Assembly: GCA_031553775.1 (NCBI GenBank)
Contig: JAVBLA010000009.1
Location: 70,840-134,839 of the forward strand
Length of the DNA stretch: 64,000 nt
Direction of reading: 5' to 3'
From: JAISFI01 sp031553775
GTDB taxonomy: Bacteria > Bacteroidota > Bacteroidia > Bacteroidales > Azobacteroidaceae
The position numbers were made by a program, and so were the translations under genes. Below the pieces are notes generated by a model that ran no database searches, had not been told where the DNA came from, and saw only the letters and a program-made list of their open reading frames with translations. Position 1 is the first letter of the stretch. Each line of letters starts with the position of its first letter. Below, in pieces: positions 36,235 through 47,349 of the stretch.

Positions 36235-39200
36235 ATGAATAAAAATCACTTATTCAGAAAATTTTTGTACATAAAAGCTTCAGAAAACCAAATTTTAAGA
36301 ATCGTGAAAATCACTTATTTTCTTTTGTTCTTTTCATTCTTTTGCCTGAGTGCGGCAAATGTGAACAGCCAAAATGCAGAGATAACTTTGGACAAACAAA
36401 ATGTTCGTTTAAGTAATGTCTTGGCAGAAATTGAAAAGCAAACGGATTATCTGTTTGTATACGATAAAAGTGTAGATGTCCAACGAACAGTATCTATCAA
36501 TGTAAATCATAAAAATTTAAGAGAAACACTTCAACAATTATTTACCGGAACAAATATCTCTTTTACAACAGAAGGATCTAATATTGTATTGAAAACTACA
36601 AATAACCAATCCTTTCAGCAAAATGAAAAGAAAAAAATTTCCGGAAATATACAGGATACCGATGGAGAACCTGTAACCGGAGCTACTGTTGCTGTAAAAG
36701 GAACCACCATCGGAACAATCTCTGATATTGACGGGCTGTTTTCTTTAATAGTCCCGGAAGATACGAGATCTCTTGTCATCTCTTATGTTGGAATGAAAAC
36801 GCAAGAAATTCTCCTGGATAGCAAAACAAACACTTATAACATTACGTTAGCAAATGCTTCCATTAGTATCGACGAAGTGGTGGTAACTGCAATGGGTATT
36901 GAACGAGAAGCAAAATCATTGACATATGCTACGCAGACCATCAAAAAAGAAGAACTTGTCAGAATTAAAGAACCCAATTTCATCAATGCACTTCAGGGAA
37001 AAAGTGCAGGTTTGTTAATTACCCCGAATAACTCCGGTGCAGGTGGGGGTGCTACAAAGATTGTATTGCGCGGTCAGTCGTCCATTCTCGGCACCAACCA
37101 GCCACTGATTGTATTAGACGGGATTCCTCTGTCGGACGGAATGGGTTCGCAAACAGGAGAATTATTGTCGGCAGCATCCAGAGACGGTGGTGATTTATTG
37201 TCAACAATAAATCCGGATGATATCGCATCAATGACGATCCTGAAAGGACCAAATGCAGCTGCTTTATACGGTAGTTCTGCCAACAACGGTGTTATCATCA
37301 TCAATACAAAAAGTGGAGAACGAGGTACTGTGAAGGTAGATATTTCAAGTTCAACATCAGTGGAAACATTGTTTATGTATCCTCAAACCCAAACAACTTA
37401 TGGACTGACTCCTAATGCAACATTAGAGGCCTGGGGACCTAAAATAAGTGAGATGTCAGCCGACGATTTAGCATCCCAGCCATACTATACTGCAACACCC
37501 CGCAATCCGGTCAAAGATTTTTTCAATACAGGGCTGACCTTGAACAATGGTATTACATTAAGCGGAGGAACAGAACTTACTCGTAGCTATTTCTCCTATA
37601 ACAATACAACGCAGTTCGGTATGGTGCCAAACAATAAGTTTATTCGCCATAATTTTATGTTTAAAGAATCGTTCGCTCTTTTTAATAACAAGCTCAACAT
37701 CAGTACTACCCTGAATTATATTCATCAGGAAACAAAAAACCGGCCGGTAGTGGGTCGTGTATTAAGTCCTTTGCATGCACTTTATAGAATGCCTTCCAAT
37801 GTAGATATGCGATATTTTAGCAATCATTACAAACACATAGGAACCAGAGAAGATAAAATGGTATACGATTCGGCTAACGGAAACTCCAAACTGGCAGGAC
37901 AACCCATCCAAACCTGGTACTGGTACGACCAGCACTTAAACAACCCATATTGGTTGGCTAATATGCTTAACGATGAAATGTATAAAGATAGGATTCTCGG
38001 AAACTTGACGCTGAAAGCCAAAATTTGGAAAAATATCGATTTCCAATCTCGTCTGAATGCAGATGTAAATCTAAACTCGAGTTTGAATACTGAATATGCA
38101 ACGGCTATGCGTGAATCACAGGGCAAAGCAGGGAAATATTGGACAGGCAGTGGAAAGAACACCGATATTTATAATGACAATATGGTTACGTTTAATGAGC
38201 GTATCGATAATAAAATAGACGTGAATGTAGCTGTAGGAACCAGCTTTTCCCGACAGTATAGTCGGGATCATTCCATTACTACATATATTGATACTACAGG
38301 TGTGCCAAACGCATTTGTTCCTCAGAACTCGGCCTATAGACGCCCTGGAAATCCCAACGGAAGTGCTACAAGCGCGGAAGATTCGTATGACTATTCGGAT
38401 TGGTCGACAGCCATTTTTACAACAGCTTCTGTCGGATTATGGAACAAGGTCTATTTTGATGGTAGCTACCGGCTGGAATGGGCACAATCTTTTCAGCAAT
38501 TTACCAATCCTAAAGAAGGATATACTTCTTTCGACTATTATTCTGCAGGAGTGAATTTGCTATTGGAAAAACTACTTCCATGGAAAATGCCTGCTGTTAA
38601 TCAAATGAAACTGAGAGGAAACTGGTCGGTCGTCGGAAACCCTATTCCTAACAGGAAGTTTGCCAGGCAAACTATTGACTTTGGCACCGGAAGCATCAGC
38701 GCCCGCCCGCCGTTATATGATAATCCTGTGCCTGAAACAACTACTTCTTACGAAACAGGTTTAGATGTATGGATGTTCGACAACGCTTTTAATTTTGATA
38801 TTACTTATTACAATGCTACTTTAGAAAATCAATTTCTGACAATCTCAACTTCCAGCGGTGAATCAAAACCACTCAATACAGGAAAAATTAGAAATTACGG
38901 AGTTGAATTTTCGGCCACTTACCGATGGATGATCTCTCGTTCGTTTCGATGGACAACCGGATTTAACATCGCCTATAATAAAAACAAAATTCTCGAAACC
39001 TATAAAACTGAAACAGGAGTTCCGTACGTGGTACAAATGGGACCTTCTAATTTTAAAATAAAGTATATAGAAGGTGGAGCATATGGTGATATTTATGTAA
39101 ACAGTTTCTTAAAAAATAGCGACGGCAGCATTAAAGTTAATAACCCCGGCGATTATGAAAATGCCGTACCTCAAATGGCTTCCGGTAAATATGAAACATT

Positions 39201-39735
39201 TGTCGGCAATACAACTGCTCCTGTAAACTTAGGATGGAATAATACTTTTACATGGAAAAATCTGAATATCTATGTCTTGATCGACGGTAAAATCGGAGGC
39301 AAGATAATGTCGCTGACCAATCCTGACAGAGACTACTATGGATTGTCGGAAGAATCAGCCTACGATCGTCTGAACGGAGAACGGATCATTCAAAATGGAG
39401 TGGAATATGTCCTCAAAGAATTGCCCGACGGACAGAAAGTTTCAGTAGAAAAATATTATCGTACAGTGGGTTCGAATCCAATGGAAAATTATGTGTACGA
39501 TGCAACTAATCTGCGTTTGCGCGACCTTGCAATAGGATACACATTTCAAGATCTATTGGGACCCGGGCGCAATCTGACTACCTCTTTTACGGTTAAGAAT
39601 GTTTGTTTTTTATATAAAAACTCACCGATTGATCCGGATATCTCAGTTTCTGCTGCGAATGGATTCTCAGGAATTGATTCGTACTCGCTTCCAACAGCAC
39701 GTTCTTTTGGATTAAATCTGAAATTGAACTTTTAA
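36235..39735 (+). CDS. SusC/RagA TonB-dependent outer-membrane receptor with STN domain
   Basis: 1166 residues. Signal region (about 20-45), STN domain (about 53-115) that talks to FecR, a carboxypeptidase-regulatory-like domain (about 133-215, ISGNIQDTDGEPVTGATV), TonB box EVVVTA, plug (about 225-345, with LIVLDGIPLSDG and NNGVIIINTKSG), and a beta-barrel to the end (FGLNLKLNF, terminal Phe). It imports oligosaccharides with SusD as lid. The STN extension with an adjacent sigma/anti-sigma pair is the trans-envelope signalling arrangement common in loci for host glycans. SusD follows after 37 bp. Confidence 0.97.
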   Translation: MNKNHLFRKFLYIKASENQILRIVKITYFLLFFSFFCLSAANVNSQNAEITLDKQNVRLSNVLAEIEKQTDYLFVYDKSVDVQRTVSINVNHKNLRETLQQLFTGTNISFTTEGSNIVLKTTNNQSFQQNEKKKISGNIQDTDGEPVTGATVAVKGTTIGTISDIDGLFSLIVPEDTRSLVISYVGMKTQEILLDSKTNTYNITLANASISIDEVVVTAMGIEREAKSLTYATQTIKKEELVRIKEPNFINALQGKSAGLLITPNNSGAGGGATKIVLRGQSSILGTNQPLIVLDGIPLSDGMGSQTGELLSAASRDGGDLLSTINPDDIASMTILKGPNAAALYGSSANNGVIIINTKSGERGTVKVDISSSTSVETLFMYPQTQTTYGLTPNATLEAWGPKISEMSADDLASQPYYTATPRNPVKDFFNTGLTLNNGITLSGGTELTRSYFSYNNTTQFGMVPNNKFIRHNFMFKESFALFNNKLNISTTLNYIHQETKNRPVVGRVLSPLHALYRMPSNVDMRYFSNHYKHIGTREDKMVYDSANGNSKLAGQPIQTWYWYDQHLNNPYWLANMLNDEMYKDRILGNLTLKAKIWKNIDFQSRLNADVNLNSSLNTEYATAMRESQGKAGKYWTGSGKNTDIYNDNMVTFNERIDNKIDVNVAVGTSFSRQYSRDHSITTYIDTTGVPNAFVPQNSAYRRPGNPNGSATSAEDSYDYSDWSTAIFTTASVGLWNKVYFDGSYRLEWAQSFQQFTNPKEGYTSFDYYSAGVNLLLEKLLPWKMPAVNQMKLRGNWSVVGNPIPNRKFARQTIDFGTGSISARPPLYDNPVPETTTSYETGLDVWMFDNAFNFDITYYNATLENQFLTISTSSGESKPLNTGKIRNYGVEFSATYRWMISRSFRWTTGFNIAYNKNKILETYKTETGVPYVVQMGPSNFKIKYIEGGAYGDIYVNSFLKNSDGSIKVNNPGDYENAVPQMASGKYETFVGNTTAPVNLGWNNTFTWKNLNIYVLIDGKIGGKIMSLTNPDRDYYGLSEESAYDRLNGERIIQNGVEYVLKELPDGQKVSVEKYYRTVGSNPMENYVYDATNLRLRDLAIGYTFQDLLGPGRNLTTSFTVKNVCFLYKNSPIDPDISVSAANGFSGIDSYSLPTARSFGLNLKLNF

Positions 39736-39772
39736 TATTTTGATAAAAAGAACGATTATGATAAAAGTTGAT

Positions 39773-41521
39773 ATGAAAAAAAAGTCTATATTTTATATTA
39801 CAGCCTGCTGCTCATTGTTTTTTCTAATGACAGTCACTTTAATTAGTTGTGGCGACAGATTTCCGCCTCAGGAACCTTGGTTGGTCGGAAGCCAGGAAGA
39901 AGTGAATGAAGGAGATGAAGATGGCTTGGGTGCAGTAGATATCGAAGTATTAGAAAAAGAGTTGAAAGGAGCTATTCCGCAAATGCTTGATTATGCTTCC
40001 AAGGGACATGAATACCAGTATGAACGCTCTAATTCGATAGATAATTATGCCGGCTATTGGACGACAAGCCAGAATAACTTTACGTTCGGCGGGCCTCTGC
40101 CCACGCTTTATACTTACCCGAACAATTATTTGGGAGGCCCCAGAAGTAATACCGTATTTTTAAATGCGAAAAACGCCGTATTCTATGCGGAAGAATTAGG
40201 GAAACCTGAATGGAGAGCCGTTGCACTAATCATTCAGGCATATGTCGGACATGAGGTAACTGATTTCTATGGCTCGATTCCTTTTACGGACTGGAGAAAT
40301 AAAAAACGGAATCCCCCTTTGACATACGAAAAAGGAGCAGACATTTACAGTCAAATCTTTCAAGACCTGGATGAAGCCATCGAAATTCTGAAAAAGCGCC
40401 AACCAAGTATGGGCGATCTAAGCAAAATTGAAGAAAGCAAGACTACTTTAGCCAGAGGAGATTGGAGACGTTGGGTAAAGTTTGCAAACTCTATCAAGCT
40501 GCGTATGGCAATGAACATCGTGAAATACGATCCCGCAAAAGCTCAGATGTGTGCAGAAGCTGCTGTGAACGATGAAATCGGTATACTTACGATAAATGAT
40601 GCATATGATATAGGATACTACTACGAAGATACGGCAGAAGATCATCCTTTATACACTATTAGTAAAAGTTGGTACGATATCCGATTGGGAGCCTCTTTGG
40701 AAAATATTATGAAGCGTTACGAAAATCCGCTTTTAGGAATGTGGTTTGATAAGAATGTTGCCCCTATCAAAACATCTACCGGAGGGTTTTCCGGCATCGG
40801 AGCCAATCAGGACTATATAGGAATTCGTCAGGGGATCGCTATGATAAATAAAAGCAATGAACAGGAAGGATATGGTCCGTTTTCTGCTTCTTCCGATTTC
40901 TTGAGAAGAATGCCAAAAACCTATTTCAAGCGTGTGGAAGCCATTTTTCTGAGAGCAGAAGGAGCGCTAAGAGGATGGAATATGGGAGGTTCTGCACAAC
41001 AATTCTACGAACAGGGTATTCGCCTGGCTTTTACAGAGAACGAGATTGACGACGAATCTACTATTTCTGAATATATCAACAGAAAAACTGTCAAAGTGGT
41101 GGATTATACCGACTATTATGCTTCGGGGAACTCTATCAAAGGCCGTGTTACTGTCGGTGTAAAATGGGATAATGACGACACAAATGAGGTGAAGCTGGAA
41201 AAAATTATTACCCAAAAGTATATCGCTAATTTTCCAATGGGAGCTGAAGCATGGACTACTTTCCGCCGGACAGGTTATCCCCGGTTGTTCCCTGTGAAAT
41301 TGAATAATATGGAAGGAGTAGACAGTGAATTGCAGATTCGCCGGATTCCGCTGGTGGAAGATGAAAACAATACGTATGAATTTACAATGTCTATGATCCC
41401 TGCTTTGGGCGGACCGAATACCGGAGGAACACGAGTATTCTGGGATGTTCAAACAGAACAACGGGGAGAAATTATTGAAGGAGGCAGTAAATATCCAGTG
41501 GTTATTCCTGTCAATTTCTAA
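39773..41521 (+). CDS. SusD-like surface glycan-binding lipoprotein
   Basis: About 582 residues from ATG 39773 (MKKKSIFY); ATG 39758 and a TTG at 39740 are alternatives. The lipobox is LISC (Cys26). The body shows the SusD/RagB repeats: ALIIQAYVGHEVTDFYGSIPFTDW, ADIYSQIFQDLDEAIEIL, a LARGDWRRWVKFANSIKLRMAMN helix typical of the SusD-like_2 group, and AEGALRGWNMGG later. It caps the SusC barrel and captures the glycan. Co-transcribed between SusC and the Ig-like lipoprotein. Confidence 0.95.
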   Translation: MKKKSIFYITACCSLFFLMTVTLISCGDRFPPQEPWLVGSQEEVNEGDEDGLGAVDIEVLEKELKGAIPQMLDYASKGHEYQYERSNSIDNYAGYWTTSQNNFTFGGPLPTLYTYPNNYLGGPRSNTVFLNAKNAVFYAEELGKPEWRAVALIIQAYVGHEVTDFYGSIPFTDWRNKKRNPPLTYEKGADIYSQIFQDLDEAIEILKKRQPSMGDLSKIEESKTTLARGDWRRWVKFANSIKLRMAMNIVKYDPAKAQMCAEAAVNDEIGILTINDAYDIGYYYEDTAEDHPLYTISKSWYDIRLGASLENIMKRYENPLLGMWFDKNVAPIKTSTGGFSGIGANQDYIGIRQGIAMINKSNEQEGYGPFSASSDFLRRMPKTYFKRVEAIFLRAEGALRGWNMGGSAQQFYEQGIRLAFTENEIDDESTISEYINRKTVKVVDYTDYYASGNSIKGRVTVGVKWDNDDTNEVKLEKIITQKYIANFPMGAEAWTTFRRTGYPRLFPVKLNNMEGVDSELQIRRIPLVEDENNTYEFTMSMIPALGGPNTGGTRVFWDVQTEQRGEIIEGGSKYPVVIPVNF

Positions 41522-41542
41522 TATCTAATAAAAATACAAATA

Positions 41543-43417
41543 ATGAAAAAGTATAAGAATATATTCTTTTTAGCTGTATTATTTTTAGCACTATTCGCAG
41601 CAACAGGATGCGATGAAGAGGCCACTCTGGACGGAGCCAAGGCTGTATACATCGAAATTAGCCCGAAAGACGGATATATAATGGTGGGAGACACCGTCCA
41701 GTTGAAAGCAACAGTAAGTAATATCAGTGGAGATATCATTGATACGCCCGTCAGCTGGTCGGTAGACAACGAAAGCATCTTGAAATTAGATGGAAATAAA
41801 CTCATTGCCCTACAGGGTTCACAAGGAAAATCAACAAATATCCGCGCGATCCTGAAAAACGGAAAATATGCCATCTCGAAAATGACGGTAACCAATCATG
41901 TTGCCGATGGTGTAGGCGCATTAGTCGATATCCACTATACCTATAAAAAGCAAAATGACACCATCTGGTTTATAGTTTCACCTAAAAAACTATTGTTGGA
42001 TTTTGTCCCAGAACTGACCATCTCTGGTCAATCTTTTATAACTCCGGCAGAAAATCCGGTTGTAATTAAAGATGAAACCGGCATGGTAGGTTATGTATTC
42101 ACCTCTGGTAATACAATCGGAAACACCACCATTACATTGGCTATCGGAGCGGAAGGAAACCAGAAAAAAGCAAGCACCGATGTAACTGTATGCCCGGAGA
42201 TAAGATCAAGCTTAGGTAACAACTTTAATTCAATTACTTACGAGAAATCTATGATCATGGATATTCATTCGGTGGATACGGTTTGGGTAAACACAGAAGT
42301 AACACCGGCCTATCCCGAAGATTTGAAAAATGCTAAGCCTTATTATGTCTGGTCGTCTACTGGAACCGCAGCACAATTAGTAAAATATGATGCATTGGAT
42401 GTGGCATATACAGGACATAGAGCATATGCGGTAGTTCGCTCGGGTGTCTTCGAAGGAGAAACAAAAGTGAAATTTGATTGTTATGGAACAGCATTAACCA
42501 CCACAATCAATGTCCAGGATTACAAACTGCGTTATCCGGTAGAAGAATTGAAAGTAGATAAAAACTATCTGGAAATACCAATGGATGCAATGGGAATTAT
42601 AATACCGGAAGTAATCCCTATTTCTTCTTATTCGATTCATCAACCTGTCTTCAAACCTGTTACTCCGGGAATCGTAGAGATTATAGGATATAACAGCAAT
42701 GAAATGCAAATTAGAGGACGCGCCATAGGAGAAACCGACATCATAGTAACTTCGAATGATAAATCGTTGACGATTCACGTCAAGGTTACAGACAAGGTAC
42801 AGTCGGTGACCTGGGTAAGTGGAAATCAAAAAAACATATTCGAGGGACAAACTACCACGTGGGGAGCAAAAGTAGAGACATTATCAGGAGTTGCATTTCC
42901 GGTAAAATGGACTTCCGGCGATGAGATAGTAGCAACTGTAGCGCCACAGGATGAGGAATATTCTAATTTAGGTATTATTCACGGAATAAAAGCCGGAAGA
43001 GCCAAGATTTCTGCAGAGGCAGGTGGAAAAACTGCTCAGGATGCTTACATAACCGTAATGGAAGTCCCTTCCGAAATCGTGTATAATACGGATAATACAA
43101 AACTGAACGGTAATGCTGTTTACGAAGATAAATCGAGACTGGTAATAAGTATCGAACCGAAACAACCGTCTAAATACGGAATGATATATGTGTATATCCG
43201 TAATTATAGTAAGAGCGGGGACTATTCGGGGACTTATACAGCATCGAATTTGATTACTCTGGATGTCGACGGTGCTCTGGTGGAAGCCGAGTCGGGCACA
43301 ATTATCGTCTATGGCTATGAAAAAGATTTCACCAGAAGGATTGAAATAAAAGATTTGAAACTCAAAGTAAGCGATTCAAAATCCTTCATGCTCCAAGCAG
43401 ATATTTCTGCATATTAA
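41543..43417 (+). CDS. Surface lipoprotein with Ig-like (BIG2) domains, SusE/F position
   Basis: 624 residues with lipobox TGC (Cys23, followed by DEEA, a start that fits surface lipoproteins). Repeated Ig-like modules are seen: residues about 30-115 (SPKDGYIMVGDTVQLKATVS), about 335-415 (VEELKVDKNYLEIPM) and about 420-510 (SVTWVSGNQKNIFEGQ), plus further strand-rich modules. Such proteins fill the SusE/SusF slot and bind glycan or act as spacers. No catalytic motif. It lies 21 bp after SusD and 96 bp before the GH85 gene. Confidence 0.82.
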   Translation: MKKYKNIFFLAVLFLALFAATGCDEEATLDGAKAVYIEISPKDGYIMVGDTVQLKATVSNISGDIIDTPVSWSVDNESILKLDGNKLIALQGSQGKSTNIRAILKNGKYAISKMTVTNHVADGVGALVDIHYTYKKQNDTIWFIVSPKKLLLDFVPELTISGQSFITPAENPVVIKDETGMVGYVFTSGNTIGNTTITLAIGAEGNQKKASTDVTVCPEIRSSLGNNFNSITYEKSMIMDIHSVDTVWVNTEVTPAYPEDLKNAKPYYVWSSTGTAAQLVKYDALDVAYTGHRAYAVVRSGVFEGETKVKFDCYGTALTTTINVQDYKLRYPVEELKVDKNYLEIPMDAMGIIIPEVIPISSYSIHQPVFKPVTPGIVEIIGYNSNEMQIRGRAIGETDIIVTSNDKSLTIHVKVTDKVQSVTWVSGNQKNIFEGQTTTWGAKVETLSGVAFPVKWTSGDEIVATVAPQDEEYSNLGIIHGIKAGRAKISAEAGGKTAQDAYITVMEVPSEIVYNTDNTKLNGNAVYEDKSRLVISIEPKQPSKYGMIYVYIRNYSKSGDYSGTYTASNLITLDVDGALVEAESGTIIVYGYEKDFTRRIEIKDLKLKVSDSKSFMLQADISAY

Positions 43418-43513
43418 TAAATAAAATGTTACCTGCAGACGAAGTGTTTGCAGATAACATTTATAAAGCAAATCAAAGTAAAAGTTTTTTTTAAATTTTT
43501 AATTTTTAGAACC

Positions 43514-46500
43514 ATGAAAAAAAAGTATCTGATTTTTTTTGGATTAGTCCTATTAGCATTGACAGTCAATGCACAAAAACTGAAAGAAAGTTATATTGAC
43601 AAGGGAGTCACCAGTGAAAATTTTCACACGACCTTGGGAAAATGGACTAAAGGACAGCAAATGACGGAAGATGACAACTTCTACATCTCCAGGGTTAAAC
43701 CTAAAATGCGCTTCCGGAATGTCGCCACTCAGGTAAATATGGATTTAGATGAAACAAACGACAAAAGGCTTCTCTGCTGGTTGCCTATCAATAATCCGGA
43801 AACCAATGCTTTGCCCGATGGAGTTTTTGACAGCGAAGTATTTCCGATGTGGTCATATATTTCTCATTATGGAAACTGGTCTGCCCCATTCGTACGCCTA
43901 CCGGGTAACTTTTCCGATGTAGCCCATAAAAATGGGGTTGGCGTTTCGGTCGTAGCCGGTATCCCTTATGGAAGCATGGCAACGAGTTCTGCGTGGTATA
44001 AAGCGCTAGATGGCTTAATGACAGTTGGTTCGGATAAAATGGCCGACTTCTTAGAATACTATGGAGTAGACGGATTGGGATACAATTCAGAATTCTCAGG
44101 GAGTAACGCAACAGCCAGAGGTATTGTACCAAGAATAAATACTTACCACAAGGAACTGGTAGACAAACTGAAAAAAACAGGAAGAATGCCGTTGCTGGAA
44201 AATATCTGGTACGATGGAACCCAGGAAGGTGGAACCATTTCTTTCGATAAAGGATTGACCACTAACAATGATGATATTTGGGGATACGGAGACAACGTGA
44301 GAACTTCTTTATTCTTCAATTACAACTGGAATAAAACCTCACTGATCGATAATTCCATTGCATATGCCACGGAATTAGGCAGGAGCCCGCTGGAAATATA
44401 CTGTGGAGTGAATATGCAGGGTGGAGAACCCGGAGGAACAAGCTGGCCGCTACTGGTAGGAAAGAATCTTTCAGTCGGACTCTGGGGTGCACACAGTAGA
44501 AATATGTTTTTTGAATCACGCGGTGAAAAAGGAGCATTGCCGGAAGTGCAGCAACAAACGTACTTACAGCGTGTAGAACGTTGGTTTACAGGAGGTACCC
44601 GCAATCCGGTAAATACGCCTGAGGTAACCAGTACAATGAAATATAATGCTGATAACTACTCTTTCTTTGGTATGTCGAAATTCATGACAGCCAAGAGTAC
44701 TTTATGCTGGGATCTGGATAAAGAACCGTTCATTACCTATTTTAACCTGGGAAATGGTAAATTTTTCAACTGGGAAGGTAAACGCCAATCAGACCGCGAA
44801 TGGTACAACATTGGTGTCCAGGATTATCTGCCAACATGGCGCTGGTGGTTTGCCGACAAATTTATGGGACGCACTCCGCAAGATGTTCCTACATTAGGAT
44901 TAGATGCTGAATTTACCTGGGAAGATGCTTGGTTCGGAGGATCTTTGGTGCGTATCCATGGAACAAGCACCGACGAATATCTACATCTGTTTAAAACACA
45001 GTTCGCGCTTAAATCCGGTGATGTGATCACAGTTCGCTATAAAATCATTGGCGGAAGCGCGAATATGAGCTTAGCTCTCTCAGCAGAAGGAGATGAAAAT
45101 GAAGTACTTGCTGAAAATAATTTACAAGTAATCGAACAATCTTCTATTCAAATCAACGAGTGGGTTGAAAAACAATTTGTAATAAGAGGGACTTTAAACA
45201 CTTTGAACAACAAAACATTGGCAATGGTTGCCCTTCACTTTAAAAATGCAGCCAACTTAGATTTGTATCTGGGTGAATTTTCTATTGTCCGCGAAACATT
45301 TGAAAAACCGGCTTCACCGGTAGTCACTAAAACGGCATTGCTGGCAGCTAATTATAAAGGGGTAGACGGCAAGATTATTTTCAATATGCCTAACGACAAA
45401 GGAAATGAAGTTTGCTATAACTTAGACGTGAAAACTTCTATGTTCAAACTGTATACTCAACAAGAAGGTAAAGAAGCTATGTTGATGGGCGCCACTACTT
45501 CCTGGGCAGGATTATATTTTGCTGTTCCAACAGACTTTGAGGCTGCAAATCCTCGCATCCGTTTCGGTGTATCTGCCGTATCTCTCGACATGAAATCGGA
45601 ATCGGCTATTGCATGGGGTGAATATACAGACGTGGTTGGTTATGAAATCGATGATGTTATTTCTATCAATAAAACCATGATCAAACCGAGTGAAGATTTC
45701 GAAATTAGCTATATCGACCCCAAACACGAACTTGCTACCTGGGAACTTTTTGATGCAAATGGTAACTCTGTTAAAAAAGCAGAAAACACAATTGTATTCT
45801 CTGTACCGGAAGGCTTACCCAATGTAGGAAACTATACTTTAGTGCTTACCGGAAAAATGATTGACACAGATGGAACCCGTACAGATAAAATCAGGACTTT
45901 TGGCTCTTATGTACAGATTACTCCGACCGTAGTAGGTGCTCTGCCTAAAATTCTTACATTAACGGCAAACGATCAGAGTCAAAATATTGAAGTTAAAGCC
46001 GGAAACCCGGTTGCAATGAAATATACGGGTAACCCGGCAGACGGTACCAGCTCGAGAGGTGTCGATTTGCAAGAGTTAGGACTCGGATTCAAAGCCGGTG
46101 ACGTTGGATTAGAAGCCAATAAATCATTTAGCCTTGCATTCTGGATCAAAATCAACCAATATAATGGAGGCACAAACCTGCTGAGCATCCGCGACAAAAC
46201 AGAAGGATGGCCCAAAACAGACTGGGGATGGTTATGGAATCACCTGAGTAGTGAAGGTAAATTCGATGACCTGACTTTCAGAGGTTCGGATGCTACCAGC
46301 AATAAAGAACTTCGGTATAAATTCGACAATACAAAAATCGAAGCAGGTCCTTGGACCCATTTAGCTTATGTATTTGAATTCCAGGGATCTACTATGATGT
46401 TCCATTTGTATGTGAATGGTGTGAAACAAGAGGTTACAAGATGGAATCGTTCTACCGATGCAAGTTACCTGACTACAGATATAACATTCCAGGGTGACTT

Positions 46501-47311
46501 GTATCCAATGAAACCGGGTAATATAATTGCTGTGGGTGGTCCTCAATTCGACAATGGCGGTATTGACGGAAGTGTAGATAACCTTCAATATTGGGATAAA
46601 GCGCTGACCGCTGAAGAAGTCAAAAAAACAATGGAAGATGTTAATACAGCCGCCCTTCCGGAAGGCTTACTTGGATATTGGAGTTTCGAAACAAATGCAG
46701 GTGAAACTGGTACTTTCGTCAACGAAGGCTCAAAAGAATCATTCCCGGCTGGTCTTCACGACTATTCAGCAACAGGAGGAGAAGGTCAAGGTACTTTCCA
46801 ATGGCAACCGGCTACTTATGCACCGGGATGTCCATTCGTATATGGAACTGCTTATCAGGTAACTACATCACCCAAATGGTCTATCTACAAAGGTGAAATC
46901 TCCGGAATAGCAGGTACAGACCTGGCAGGTACTGCAAACGTTAAATTTGCCGAAGAAGGAGTATATACTGCTACATTGACCTTAGAAAACGGTTGGGGAA
47001 AAGACTCCAAAACATTTAGCTATATTACCGTAGCAAAAGATAATTCTCCAATTGAATCGGTAGATTTGGAAACAGAACTGACTGCCTTCCCGAATCCTTT
47101 CGTCGATCATGTAAATGTACGTTTCTCTAAAGAAGGTACTTATGTAGTACGTATTTTTGACATACAGGGTCATCTCGTAGGAGAAAAGAATCAGGATGTT
47201 GCCGCTGGAGAATTTATCCAAATCGGTGTAAATGCAGGTTCTGGCTCATACATAGTACAAGTACTGCATGATAATAAACTAATGCGTGCGGTAAAACTTT
47301 TGAAAAAGTAA
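43514..47311 (+). CDS. GH85 endo-beta-N-acetylglucosaminidase with LamG and T9SS sorting domains
   Basis: 1265 residues from ATG 43514, which gives a proper signal peptide (MKKKYLIFFGLVLLALTVNA); the frame is open 22 codons further up. Residues about 55-400 form a GH85 barrel: WSYISHYGNW, VDGLGYNSEFSG with the Asn191-x-Glu193 pair of this family's substrate-assisted mechanism, and ENIWYDGT. The enzyme cuts between the two core GlcNAc residues of N-glycans. Then come a beta-sandwich (about 475-600), PKD/Ig-like regions, a LamG domain (about 850-1050, SFSLAFWIKINQYNGG) and a T9SS tail (LTAFPNPFVDHVNV to KLLKK). It is downstream of SusCD in one unit, so released glycans can be taken up directly. 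Confidence 0.9.
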   Translation: MKKKYLIFFGLVLLALTVNAQKLKESYIDKGVTSENFHTTLGKWTKGQQMTEDDNFYISRVKPKMRFRNVATQVNMDLDETNDKRLLCWLPINNPETNALPDGVFDSEVFPMWSYISHYGNWSAPFVRLPGNFSDVAHKNGVGVSVVAGIPYGSMATSSAWYKALDGLMTVGSDKMADFLEYYGVDGLGYNSEFSGSNATARGIVPRINTYHKELVDKLKKTGRMPLLENIWYDGTQEGGTISFDKGLTTNNDDIWGYGDNVRTSLFFNYNWNKTSLIDNSIAYATELGRSPLEIYCGVNMQGGEPGGTSWPLLVGKNLSVGLWGAHSRNMFFESRGEKGALPEVQQQTYLQRVERWFTGGTRNPVNTPEVTSTMKYNADNYSFFGMSKFMTAKSTLCWDLDKEPFITYFNLGNGKFFNWEGKRQSDREWYNIGVQDYLPTWRWWFADKFMGRTPQDVPTLGLDAEFTWEDAWFGGSLVRIHGTSTDEYLHLFKTQFALKSGDVITVRYKIIGGSANMSLALSAEGDENEVLAENNLQVIEQSSIQINEWVEKQFVIRGTLNTLNNKTLAMVALHFKNAANLDLYLGEFSIVRETFEKPASPVVTKTALLAANYKGVDGKIIFNMPNDKGNEVCYNLDVKTSMFKLYTQQEGKEAMLMGATTSWAGLYFAVPTDFEAANPRIRFGVSAVSLDMKSESAIAWGEYTDVVGYEIDDVISINKTMIKPSEDFEISYIDPKHELATWELFDANGNSVKKAENTIVFSVPEGLPNVGNYTLVLTGKMIDTDGTRTDKIRTFGSYVQITPTVVGALPKILTLTANDQSQNIEVKAGNPVAMKYTGNPADGTSSRGVDLQELGLGFKAGDVGLEANKSFSLAFWIKINQYNGGTNLLSIRDKTEGWPKTDWGWLWNHLSSEGKFDDLTFRGSDATSNKELRYKFDNTKIEAGPWTHLAYVFEFQGSTMMFHLYVNGVKQEVTRWNRSTDASYLTTDITFQGDLYPMKPGNIIAVGGPQFDNGGIDGSVDNLQYWDKALTAEEVKKTMEDVNTAALPEGLLGYWSFETNAGETGTFVNEGSKESFPAGLHDYSATGGEGQGTFQWQPATYAPGCPFVYGTAYQVTTSPKWSIYKGEISGIAGTDLAGTANVKFAEEGVYTATLTLENGWGKDSKTFSYITVAKDNSPIESVDLETELTAFPNPFVDHVNVRFSKEGTYVVRIFDIQGHLVGEKNQDVAAGEFIQIGVNAGSGSYIVQVLHDNKLMRAVKLLKK

Positions 47312-47349
47312 ATTGAAATCAAGGGGGCACATCAAACGTTGATTTTGAT